DNA from: Ophiodon elongatus
Lineage: Eukaryota; Chordata; Actinopteri; Perciformes; Hexagrammidae
DNA length: 64,000 nucleotides
Reading direction: 5' to 3'
Assembly: GCA_016806645.1 (NCBI GenBank)
Contig: JACSYO010000503.1
Span: 2,992,501-3,056,500, forward strand
Shown: positions 9,555 to 18,699 of the stretch, piece after piece
How positions within the stretch are numbered: the first letter of the stretch is position 1
How the letters are laid out: every line of letters begins with the position of its first letter
Translations under genes and position numbers: made by a program
Notes under the pieces: generated by a model
Database searches by the model: none
What the model saw: only the letters and a program-made list of their open reading frames with translations
Told to the model about the DNA's origin: nothing

Positions 9555-9795
9555 AAATGAAAAGTCAACGTTGACTTATTTATTTCAGTTACATGACAAA
9601 AACTTAACTCCTTTTAAGCCAAAACATGATCTTTTACTAAACATAACCAAGTAGTTTTGTGACATTTTAGTTTTCTTTTGTTTCAATTTGCAACGTTAAC
9701 CACGTGTTTAAAAACTGCAACCGCAAACGTTTCCCTCAAAGTATTATGCAACTCACTTCCATCACACCGACGATGATAAAAGGTTATCGTTGCTT
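9555..9795. repeat. Interspersed repeat, internally deleted copy
   Basis: Direct-orientation partner of 7665-8245. After ccctcaaag the sequence jumps to tattatgcaactca, skipping about 250 bases present in the longer copy, with a second smaller gap before cacttccatcacaccgacga. Confidence 0.75.
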
Positions 9796-10015
9796 CATTA
9801 ACTCTTACACTGAAGTGTCACAAGTCTCCCTCTTTTCCTGCACTTCATCTGTTTTAAATGACGATCTTGCACAAAAGACACAAAGGAAACTTTTACAATA
9901 TTCAGAACTACTTTTGAAAGCGAGGTTTGCCGTTTTCTCGGGTTAAAAGTCTGCATTTTAACGCGAGGGAGAACTCTAAATGAGTTTTACAGAACTTAGT
10001 TCGGGAAGAAGGACC

Positions 10016-10112
10016 ACGCCCCCAATGCAGCTCCGCCCTCCAAAGCTCCGCCCCCAATGCAGCTCCGCCCTCCGAAGCTCCGCCCTCCAAAGCTCCGCCC
10101 TCCGAAGCTTCA
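10016..10112. repeat. Tandem AGCTCCGCCC units (GC-box cluster)
   Basis: Seven copies of GCTCCGCCC spaced 12-24 bases, separated by ccaaa, ccgaa or caatgca spacers. Read on the minus strand, each is GGGCGGAGC, an Sp1/KLF-type GC box. The surrounding sequence is otherwise not promoter-like. Confidence 0.75.
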
Positions 10113-10299
10113 GAAGAGACAACCCCCACCCACGAGTCTCCGCTGCCCCGTCCCCTCCAGCACACCGACGGCCTCCCATCGCCTCCCCTCCACGACCCCC
10201 TCTACCCTCCTCTCTCTTCCTTCCCTTACCCCCTTGCCCCTCGACCTCCATCCCTTCCCCCCTCGACCCCTTTCCCGCTTCGTAACTTTACCTCCTCGC

Positions 10300-11400
10300 A
10301 AATAAACCGTCTCAAACCCCACATCGCTACTAGCGTGGTCCTCGTTAGTGAGCCTGAGAACGACGTGCCACTGGACTGCATCGCCGAGCGAATGCAGTGT
10401 ACGCTTTTGGATTTGTTGTGTGTGTGCGTTTCAATAAGATGCATCCGAACCTGTGTGCTTTAAGGCACCCTCCATCCTCACTCCACCACCTCAGGTCATC
10501 CCCGACCTCACGACTCCCCCTGGTGCTGACTGAGGTGGATGCTCGGCGAAGTGCAAGTGGTGGAGTGTGCACGACGTGCGCATGTTGTGCAGACTAGAAA
10601 AAAAAAAAGAGCTCCTCTAATGTTGAGTGTAAAGTATACAGAGAGAAGACGAGCTCTTTAAAAAAAAATAAAAAAATGAGTGGGTGTTACTTTGCACCGT
10701 CAGCAGTTCTGATTATTTCACAAGCACAAGCCTCCGCATTGGATTTTACAGTTTGTTTCAGCTTGATGAAAAAGAAACACAGTGGTTCAGACGTTCAGAA
10801 GGAGACTTGTACAAGCGAACCAGAAATATCCCGACAGGAATATTACAACTAGAGACTTCAAACGTACCGGAGGAAATGATTAGGATTCCTTAGAGGAATG
10901 TTGCATCAGTTATCTGCTCCGGAGTAGGGAGGCTGTCCTCGTCCTAATTAGAGTTTTTTTGGAGTCAAACTGATGTTTTGAATCTAATGGACTGAATTGG
11001 GCTTCAGCTGCAGCTCGCCGTGTGTCCCGACACCAGGCCCTGCGGTGGTACCTGCAGAAAAAAAAAACAATTATCTGAACGGTCAAATTAAACCTGGGTG
11101 GTTTCAAAGGCGCAATGAATGAGAGTTTAACTGTTCCACGGTGCGAAGAAGTGATCCAAATAAATCTGCGGTGGCAAAAGAGTGGTAGATCGATAACAGT
11201 GACTCAACAGTTACCTCGCCACGTGCTGAAATGTCTGTTTTCTTTTTAAAGTTTGTTTTTAAAGTGTTTTTAAATCTGCGCTTTTCATGCTCGGGGAAAG
11301 ACCAGCAGCACAAACATCTGGAGGCGTATTCACAAAGCGTCTGAGAGAATACTCTCAGAGGAGCTCCTAAATTAGCCTAAACATTTCAAGCAAAAAGTTC
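10300..11400. other. Intergenic, no gene recognised
   Basis: No domain-bearing frame found. A short block of A and T runs occurs at 10598-10675. Open frames here are short and overlap on both strands. Confidence 0.5.
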
Positions 11401-11479
11401 AAGCTCAGGAGGGATTCAGGTCAGAGACAGGAAGCGACAGAACACAGAAATAGAACAGGAGTGGAAGAGACACTCACAT

Positions 11480-11815
11480 CCAAATCAACGTAGCAGGACG
11501 GTCAGAGCGGCGGCCATTTTCACGTGTCCCGCTGCGACCGTTGTAGCCGGCTAACTTCCTTAAAACGAAAAACGACTTACAGCAAGTAAGGACTAAAACG
11601 AGCAGTGGAGTAGTAACGTTGAGACGCGGAGAGAGACGGAGTCAATGAGTATAATTTAACAACTTAAAGCTTCGTCCACACACGCTTCATGCAGCATGAA
11701 AGCATGGTGGAACCAGCAAGCTAGCTAGCCAGGAGACGCTGGCTAGCTAGCTAGCGAACTCCACCATGCTTTCATGCACGCGCTTTCATGAACAGCGGGG
11801 CCGCTGGGTCTAGCG
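11480..11815. repeat. GCTAGC-rich interspersed repeat with a hairpin
   Basis: Shares caggacggtcag, cggctaacttc and gtggagtagtaacg words with 59370-59780. Inside it, CATGAAAGCATGGTGGA (11695-11711) and its exact reverse complement (11760-11776) flank two GCTAGC runs and could form a long hairpin. Confidence 0.7.
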
Positions 11816-11829
11816 GTGTTATAGTAATG

Positions 11830-12620
11830 GACCATGCGGGTGATTGTAATACTTAGTTTATTCGATATTAACTAAATCATTTAGCTTTTGGTCGACAGTC
11901 AAATTTACAAACCAGTGGCCACTTTTGCTTTTTTTTGTTGCACTTACTAAATATCTTGTTCTCCTGTTTCTGGGGTCTTTGGGATGCAATCCGTAAACCC
12001 ACTGTCATTCAGCCTCTCTGTTATAACTCTGAGAATGTTCACATCATTTCTTCTTTTTACTCGGAAGCTTCATGAATACTGGCTTTAGCTTTTCAAGCTT
12101 ATATAAAAAGAAAAAGATTAAGCAAATGTCACATTACAGGACAATATTTTGTAATATTTTGCCTTTTTAAACTGATACTTCTGTTACACATCTCGCTTCA
12201 CTTGTCTTTATGGTAAAAGGCTGTAATTGTTTGGTCACTAATCATCATATTGCTTATTGCATGCAGTAAAACAACCTTCCTGTTATGCATAATTATTTCC
12301 ATGAGACGGAGGCACAAACCATATTGTATAAACAAGTGGCCACATCAATGACAAATCACCGTGATATCCAATCCTGTGACTTGTCTGTGGGGTTTTCAAT
12401 GCTCATTACTCACAGAAAGTAATGCACACTTCATTGCCTTTTCAATAGCAGTGCATTGTTTGACTAATTAATGAGCGCAGTCATTTGTTCGACTGCATTA
12501 CAGTTTTCAAACCCTCAAAAAGTCCAATTAGTTCAGTTCTCCGTTGAGCGAAAGATAAAGAGCTCGGAGCGTAAAGTGTTCTGCTGTTTCTTTCACGACA
12601 TATACCGTATATCATCTTGT
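11830..12620. promoter_or_regulatory. Candidate conserved non-coding element upstream of kcna4
   Basis: About 600-700 bases of complex, low-repeat, AT-rich sequence about 1-2 kb before the kcna4 promoter region. It has many homeodomain-type words (taattaatgag, gcataattatttcc, atcatcatattg). No frame is open for long. The look is that of a vertebrate enhancer, but conservation cannot be tested here. Confidence 0.3.
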
Positions 12621-13680
12621 GTACTAACATCATATGGTTGAAATTAGACGGACCGAAGGCGTCTGACCTAAAACTGCTGTTGTTAAACTACTCGTTATAC
12701 ATTTAAGGCATTTTTTTTTCATGATGGACAGAAACACATTGTTGTTCCCGCTGTTGAGGTTTTTCACAGGGACCCGATGATAGCATTATTAGCATCCCCA
12801 AATATATCTGTCGTCGTAAGTCTGCAGTACACTTTTAAGCCACACGAGGGAGCCTGAATGTTGTTATTGTTCTGATGATCGTGGTCTATAACGGTGGATC
12901 TCCGATGAAAGGCTACAGCGTTTGTTTTAGTGGCGAGAGGAAATGAAAGGGACTCGCGTGGTTCATTGGTGTCTCGTAGCTCTTTGTGATGTTTTACGCT
13001 GCTGAGGATTTGTCCAAAGCAAACCTCCACGAAGCTGCGTCGCATCGTAATGTAAGAGCTCATTACACTTGTCTGAGCAGCAGGTTTTTCCTTTATGCTT
13101 TTCTATTGACTAAACCCTTCTGGGACGCAGTCAAAAGATAACAAACGAATAAATTAATTGCCTCCTAAAATGGTTGGCATTCACGTTTAAGTGCTCTGTT
13201 TACTCGTTTCAAATATCAAAGGAGTGAAAGAAAACACGGGAATTATGGTGAGTTGTCCTGTTTACTCACAGGGGAAATTGCAGATGTGATGAGATGTTTG
13301 AATGCAACTAAACGTCTTATTTGGGTGGGAGGGTCAAAGAAATATGAATTGATAGGACTGATGCAAAAAAAAAAATCCTGAATACTTTAAGAATCAAGTA
13401 TTTCGAATGCTTTAAATTTGCACATTTTGGAACGTGAACTCTATTTTTTGGACACAAACTTGTGCAGGTCCAGGTGAAATCTCTTTGTCTGGTCGTGTGG
13501 GTTGTGTACTTGATGGAGACAAAATATAGAAAAAAGGTGCTCAATAAATATTTCGGGCATCTTCTTCGAGAATAATTTCTAAAAAAAAGGCAAAACAAAG
13601 GCTGCAACTGTTTCATGACGATGGATCGGAACTGAAACCAGCAATCTGCTCCAAGAGCTGCACGTAGTGACGTCACCTGA
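12620..13680. other. Region upstream of kcna4, no gene recognised
   Basis: A 219-codon minus-strand frame (13976-13317) runs through the GC-rich promoter and AT-rich upstream DNA. It has no family resemblance and I treat it as chance. It may hold regulatory DNA of kcna4. Confidence 0.5.
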
Positions 13681-13789
13681 GGAATGAATGGAGAGTAGTG
13701 GATTACTTTGTGTGTGTGTGAGGGGGAGGGGTAGGGGGGGGGGGGGTTAAGGACACCGGTTGCCACCCAGCAGTGATGATGAAGGGCAG

Positions 13790-14170
13790 AGCAGGCTCGG
13801 GTGTGTGAGACTGCAGTCACGGTGCGCGCAGTGACCGGCTGCGTCCACTGGGGGAGGACCGAGCACCGCCTGCGCGCGCTGCGGTACACGGACGACTTTC
13901 TCACCGATTGCTCTCCATCATCATCACCACCACCACAATCACACACACCCCTACACGCGCGCGCACGCGCACACACAACAGGAGGGATACCGGAGTATAG
14001 GTAGGGCTACAGCGGCAGGCAGACGGACAGATGCGCGATGCTCAGACTCCACCGCGGGGCCGCTGCCCGTCGCCCGCGTGAGGCTAAACTTTTACCGCCG
14101 CGTCGCGTCTCTTCGCCGTGACCGCGCGTGAGCCGTCGTTGTCGCCCTGACGCGCCGCTCGCACACCTGC
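13790..14170 (+). promoter_or_regulatory. kcna4: kcna4 promoter region / CpG-rich start region
   Basis: Base composition changes sharply here from AT-rich to GC-rich, with many CG dinucleotides (for example around 13826-13890, 13957-13975 and 14030-14165). It ends where the (CTT)n tract of the presumed 5' UTR begins. No clear TATA box is visible, which fits a dispersed CpG-type promoter. The start site is not resolved. Confidence 0.5.
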
Positions 14171-14179
14171 TTCTGTTTG

Positions 14180-14242
14180 CCTTTTCCTCTTCTTCTTCTT
14201 CTTCTCCTTCTTCTTCTTCTTCTTCCTCCTCTTCTTCTTCAA
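14180..14242 (+). repeat. (CTT/CTC)n pyrimidine tract in the kcna4 leader
   Basis: Nearly pure CTT and CTC triplets extend for about 60 bases in the likely first exon. A complementary purine tract (GAA)n lies at 14355-14392, so the two could pair in the RNA. Confidence 0.85.
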
Positions 14243-14354
14243 TGGTAATAGCTGCCAGCGTATGCCAGGAGCGATGCAGCAGCAGCGGGGGCTGAAGTGG
14301 AGATAGATCCTGTTGAATTGGAGGCAAGACGTCGAGACCGCAGCCCCTAAAAAA

Positions 14355-14392
14355 AATAAAGAAGAAGAAGAAGAAGAAAAAAAAAGAAAGTG
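14355..14392 (+). repeat. (GAA)n/A-rich purine tract in the kcna4 leader
   Basis: A run of GAA triplets followed by a short A run, complementary to the upstream CTT tract at 14180-14242. Both lie in the presumed first non-coding exon. Confidence 0.85.
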
Positions 14393-14571
14393 TCCTCCTC
14401 GGGAGTGCGTCAGAGCACGGATGGATATAGTGGATGATGGGTCCGCTGGTTGGATACGACGAGGGATTTGTGATATTACCCCCACCACCCCCACCCCTCC
14501 CCGAAATCAAGACGGGAATTTGGGCAGGAGCGAAGAACTGCATCCTCACCTAGCCTAGCTCCCCACCGCCG

Positions 14572-14610
14572 CCTCCTCCTCCTCTTCCTCCTCCTCCTCC
14601 TCCTCCTGAA
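14572..14610 (+). repeat. (CTC)n triplet run in the kcna4 leader
   Basis: About a dozen CTC/TTC triplets lie just upstream of the predicted splice donor at 14665. It resembles the coding Ser tract further downstream. Confidence 0.8.
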
Positions 14611-14664
14611 GGAGATTTGTTTGTAGGGGGGGCTGAGGCGATTTCGTTTGGCCCCTTTTCACAT

Positions 14665-14950
14665 GTAAGTATATGAATGTCAGAATGAAGGGGAGGCTCT
14701 ATTTAAAAGGGCAGGGGATTTCATGCGTAATGTCTGTTCTAAACATAAATGTCTGCCATGCGTTTATTTCCGAGCCTTTACCCCCACGTTCACTCAATAA
14801 TAATAATAATAATAATAATATGCAAATTAAGTTTTACCGCCCTTATATTGCAAACGATGCGTATTCTTTGCAGTCGCCCAAACAATGGATATCAATATGA
14901 ATATGTATTTTCTTTGCTGCCTTAACCATCCTTTTGTCTTTCTCTCGCAG
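14665..14950 (+). other. kcna4: kcna4 5' UTR intron, predicted
   Basis: A near-consensus donor (acat|gtaagtat) at 14665 pairs with a strong acceptor ending at 14950, where a pyrimidine run (ccttttgtctttctctcgcag) precedes aagagcg. The 286-bp interval is AT-rich, with an (AAT)n run, and is flanked by GC-rich sequence, as expected for an intron between UTR exons. Mammalian KCNA4 also has a spliced non-coding 5' part and an intronless coding exon. Confidence 0.6.
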
Positions 14951-15696
14951 AAGAGCGTCAGCGGAATAAAGTCTCTGGGATTCATCGGAGCTCCATAACA
15001 TAACAGCACGGATCCAGCTGTTGTGGGATTTTTCTTTCTTTCTTTTTTTTTTTTTTTTGTGTGTGTTAAATCTCATCACATAAAATGGCAACCAGGAGTG
15101 ACCGCGGAGGATCAAAAGACGCATTCGGGCGCCAGCCGCAGCCGCGGAGACGCTGAAGACGCTGAAGACGCTGAAGACGCGAACCACCTGATGGGCTCCG
15201 GAGCAGCGAGCCTCGGTCGGAGCTTGTTGACTTGCTGGTTCATGAAGCTCAACAAATAGAAAGAGGCGCTGCGAGTTGGACACAGAGCGCCTGCGTAACA
15301 GGATACATGCCACCGGCCCTCACGGGGTTTTTTTGGGGTGGGGGGGTGGGGGGGTTTTGTTTTGTTTATGGTAATGATGTCATGACATACTGGAGGCCCG
15401 TGTGCCTAAACGGGGAGACAGGCTGATCGATGTGTCCCGTCACGTGCAGGTCGCCACATGGACGCTCCCGGCGTGGCCCTAACTGAGGTGTGTTTGTTGT
15501 TCTGACGTCCTCGTCCTTCACAAGTGATTGGTCGAACCGGCTCGTGCCTCATTCTCTCGCTCTGTGCGCGCGCCGAGCTGCAACTTTTATCCTCTGGCCT
15601 GCATCCGCGCCGCGCCGCGCCGCCCCGAGGCGGTTCCCGTAGCGCTCGCGGAACCGAAACCCGCTCATTGACTGCTTTCAAAAAATAAATACAAAA
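14951..15696 (+). other. kcna4: kcna4 5' UTR, second exon part
   Basis: This is the long leader between the predicted acceptor and the Kv1.4 ATG. It contains several upstream ATGs (for example at 15023, 15085 and 15232), a pyrimidine run at 15029-15058 and a 9-bp repeat (gacgctgaa, 3.5 copies) at about 15149-15180. The mouse Kv1.4 leader is reported to contain an internal ribosome entry site. Long leaders with many upstream ATGs fit that style of control, but no such element can be proven from sequence here. Confidence 0.5.
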
Positions 15697-17844
15697 ATGG
15701 AGTTTGCCATGGTGGGCGCGGACAACGGGTGCAATAGTCGCCTGCCTTACGGGTATGCCCAGGCTCGCGCACGGGAGAGGGAGCACCAGGCTGCCCAGTC
15801 GCGAGCGGCGGCTGCGGCTGCGGCCGCTGCCGAAGGTGGATCCGGTGCGGAGGGAGGAGGAGGAGGAGGAGGAGGAGGCGGCGGAGTAGCGGGTTCCACC
15901 TCCACCTCCTCCTCGAGCGCTCATCTCCTTAACAACCGCCAGCATCAGTCTCGCGCCGCCTCCTCCTCCTCCGCGAACGCCAACATCAGCAGCAGCGGTA
16001 CCGCCTCGCGCTCCTCCTCCTCCTCCTCCTTCTCCTCCACCACCTCCTCCTCCTCCTCCTCCTCCTCCTCCTCCTCGCAGCACCAGCAGGAGCCCGAGCA
16101 GCAGCAGCACAGAGTTCTCAGAGAGCGGAAAAAGCAGCGCGGCGTCGGACGGTGGAGACGCAGCCGGACGACTCTTGGCGGAGACCTGCGCCACTCGGAG
16201 CTCGCGCTGCTCGGATCCGAGGAGGACATGATGATAGAGGAGGAGGCCGAGGGAGCCGAGGAGGAGGAGGAGGAGGCGGCGGAGGAGGAGGAGGAAGAGG
16301 AGGTGGGGGAGGAGGGGGAGAGGGGGGAGGAGGAGGGGGACCGGGGAAGCAAGAGGTCGAGTTTTCTGTGTAACATGGATGATGAGGAGGAGACCGTCTC
16401 GCTCACGGACCGGCGCCCGCACTCCGGGTACGAGAACGCGTACAGCGAGTGCGGCTGCTGCGAGAGAGTAGTCATCAACGTGTCGGGGCTGAAGTTTGAA
16501 ACTCAGCTCAAGACTCTCGCGCAGTTCCCGGAGACCCTCCTCGGGGACCCCGACAGGCGGATCAGGTACTTCGACCCGCTGAGGAACGAGTACTTCTTCG
16601 ACCGGAACCGGCCGAGCTTCGACGCCATTCTCTACTACTACCAGTCCGGCGGGCGGTTGAAAAGACCCGTGAACGTGCCGTTCGACATCTTCTCCGAGGA
16701 GGTGAAGTTCTACGAGCTCGGGGACGAGGCGATACTCAAGTTCCGGGAGGACGAGGGCTTCGTGAAGGAGGAGGAGAAGCCTCTGCCGGAGGACGAGTTC
16801 AAGCGCCAGATCTGGCTGCTCTTCGAGTACCCGGAGAGCTCGAGCCCCGCGCGGGGCATCGCGGTGGTGTCCGTGCTGGTCATCGTGATCTCCATCGTCA
16901 TCTTCTGCCTGGAGACGCTGCCGGAGTTCAGGGACGAAAAGGACCTGCAGTCACAGGTCAACTCCACGCAGCCGGACCACGGGTTCACTCCCTTCAACGA
17001 CCCGTTCTTCATCGTGGAGACGGTCTGCATCATCTGGTTCTCCTTTGAGTTCGTCGTCCGCTTCTTCGCGTGTCCCAGCAAGACGGCTTTCTTTAAAAAC
17101 ATTATGAACTCAATAGACATTGTATCCATTTTGCCTTATTTCATAACCCTCGGCACGGACCTGGCGCAGCACCAGGACAACGAGCAGCAGGCGATGAGCT
17201 TCGCCATCCTGAGAATAATCCGCCTCGTGCGCGTGTTCCGCATCTTCAAGCTGTCCCGGCACTCCAAGGGGCTGCAGATCCTGGGTCACACCCTGCGCGC
17301 CAGCATGCGGGAGCTGGCCCTCCTCATCTTCTTCCTCGTCATCGGCGTCATCCTGTTCTCCAGCGCGGTGTACTTCGCCGAGGCGGACGAGCCCAGCTCG
17401 CAGTTCACGAGCATCCCCGACGCCTTCTGGTGGGCCGTGGTGACCATGACCACGGTGGGCTACGGAGACATGAAGCCCATCACCGTCGGCGGGAAGATCG
17501 TGGGCTCGCTGTGCGCCATCGCGGGCGTGTTGACCATCGCGCTCCCGGTGCCGGTCATCGTGTCCAACTTCAACTACTTTTACCACCGGGAGACCGACAA
17601 CGACGACCAGGCGCCGGCGGTGGAGAGCTTGCCGCCGGGCTGCCCGTATTTCCAGGACTTTTTACGGAAGTTTAGAGGCTCGCCCTCGGGCTCCTCGATG
17701 GGCGACAAGGCGGAGTACATGGAGATGGAGGAGGGGGTGACGGAGTCGCTGTGCGGGCTGGACAAGAGCCCCAGTAAAGGAAACGGCACAGACATAGGCA
17801 GGAAAAACAGTACGAACTCCAAATCCATTCAGACTGACGTGTGA
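15697..17844 (+). CDS. kcna4: Voltage-gated potassium channel Kv1.4 (shaker-related, A-type)
   Basis: This is the pore subunit of a fast-inactivating potassium channel in the plasma membrane of neurons and heart. The 715 codons are intronless, as is typical of the Kv1 family. The N-terminus (MEFAMVGA..., PYGYAQARARERE) is the Kv1.4 inactivation ball. Residues 35-220 are Ala, Gly, Ser, Gln and Glu low-complexity runs, longer than in mammals (about 653 residues in human from memory). The T1 tetramerisation domain starts near CCERVVINVSG (254-264). S1 is about 388-409, S2 437-457 and S3 468-485. S4 carries charges at R506, R509, R512, R515, K518 and R521. S5 is about 540-560. The selectivity filter TVGYGD is 586-591, followed by K593, the residue linked to TEA insensitivity in Kv1.4. 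S6 carries PVP at 617-619. The C-terminus QTDV is a PDZ-binding motif. An N-S-T sequon (N422) lies in the S1-S2 loop. The ATG has A at -3 and G at +4. No frameshift is seen. Confidence 0.98.
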   Translation: MEFAMVGADNGCNSRLPYGYAQARAREREHQAAQSRAAAAAAAAAEGGSGAEGGGGGGGGGGGVAGSTSTSSSSAHLLNNRQHQSRAASSSSANANISSSGTASRSSSSSSFSSTTSSSSSSSSSSSQHQQEPEQQQHRVLRERKKQRGVGRWRRSRTTLGGDLRHSELALLGSEEDMMIEEEAEGAEEEEEEAAEEEEEEEVGEEGERGEEEGDRGSKRSSFLCNMDDEEETVSLTDRRPHSGYENAYSECGCCERVVINVSGLKFETQLKTLAQFPETLLGDPDRRIRYFDPLRNEYFFDRNRPSFDAILYYYQSGGRLKRPVNVPFDIFSEEVKFYELGDEAILKFREDEGFVKEEEKPLPEDEFKRQIWLLFEYPESSSPARGIAVVSVLVIVISIVIFCLETLPEFRDEKDLQSQVNSTQPDHGFTPFNDPFFIVETVCIIWFSFEFVVRFFACPSKTAFFKNIMNSIDIVSILPYFITLGTDLAQHQDNEQQAMSFAILRIIRLVRVFRIFKLSRHSKGLQILGHTLRASMRELALLIFFLVIGVILFSSAVYFAEADEPSSQFTSIPDAFWWAVVTMTTVGYGDMKPITVGGKIVGSLCAIAGVLTIALPVPVIVSNFNYFYHRETDNDDQAPAVESLPPGCPYFQDFLRKFRGSPSGSSMGDKAEYMEMEEGVTESLCGLDKSPSKGNGTDIGRKNSTNSKSIQTDV

Positions 17845-18500
17845 TTACAAGTAGAGGTTCGTCTCCCCCCCAAACCCCCCACCTTTTTTTTTTCTTAAAA
17901 AAAGAAAACGCCCTATAAAGATACCGTGTGCCCAACAGCAGGTGGTCCCAACACACGTTTTACGCACGCGCCTCAGACCCCCACCCAGCACACACACGCA
18001 CAAACGCACACACTCACAGGTCACCGATTGGCTTGTTTCATTCTCTCCATCTCAGAATGCCCCCCCCCCCTTTATCCCCAACAATTATGATCAATATTCG
18101 CCCTGATGGGTTGTGCGGACTTCCGAATCTGACACAAAAAGTCCCAAAGTCCAGACAAGACATGGCTATGCATTCGCACTTTATGAGTTCCATCTGTCAA
18201 TAACAGGGAAGGGTAGGGATGATCGTTTTTCTTATTATTATTTTGCTGTTATGCAATAAAGATATAATAATTGTTTGCACTATAATGTAGAATTTTGCGC
18301 TGGGTTTGGCTGATTTTGTTTAATTTCCGAGACAGAAACTGTAGGCCATGCAAATGGCAATAATTTAGTCATCCTCTGACCACTTAGTGGAAGAATGTTG
18401 GAGTAACTTCCTCGGAGAGAGCAAACTAAAGATAATAATAACCTCTCTCATGCGCTGCCAATACAAAATTGGACTCCAATAAAGGAAAACAAAAAGCCCG
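17845..18500 (+). terminator. kcna4: kcna4 3' UTR with candidate poly(A) signals
   Basis: After the TGA the sequence becomes AT-rich with C and A homopolymer runs. AATAAA hexamers occur at 18255-18260 and 18478-18483. The first would give a 3' UTR of about 430 bases. Longer forms using later hexamers near 18740 are possible. Confidence 0.5.
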
Positions 18501-18635
18501 AGACAGATAACATACTTTAGTGAGTGATCCAACTCTTAGAGAAGCTCATTGACAAAGACAGAGCATTTAGCAGACATCAAATAAAACCAGGGCTAGAATT
18601 ATTTCTGTGACATCTACACAAATATGTATTTTCCC

Positions 18636-18670
18636 ACACGCACACACACACGCACACGCACACACACAAA
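18636..18670. repeat. (CA)n microsatellite
   Basis: An imperfect CA run with a few CGCA units, just past the kcna4 3' end. Confidence 0.85.
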
Positions 18671-18699
18671 AAAGCCTTGTGTCGTCGACCCACTAATAT

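Noticed and set aside
13840..13890. Possible REST/NRSF site near the kcna4 promoter (gagcaccgcctgcgcgcgct)
   Set aside because: Only one half-site resembles the RE1 consensus; the second half does not match.
13317..13976. 219-codon minus-strand frame upstream of kcna4
   Set aside because: It runs from GC-rich promoter DNA into AT-rich DNA, has no domain and no conserved motif, and overlaps the presumed promoter.
15406..16478. Long minus-strand open frames (338 and 177 codons) opposite the kcna4 N-terminus
   Set aside because: They are antisense readings of the GAG/TCC/GGA triplet runs and GC-rich leader; the products are low-complexity and the plus-strand gene is certain.
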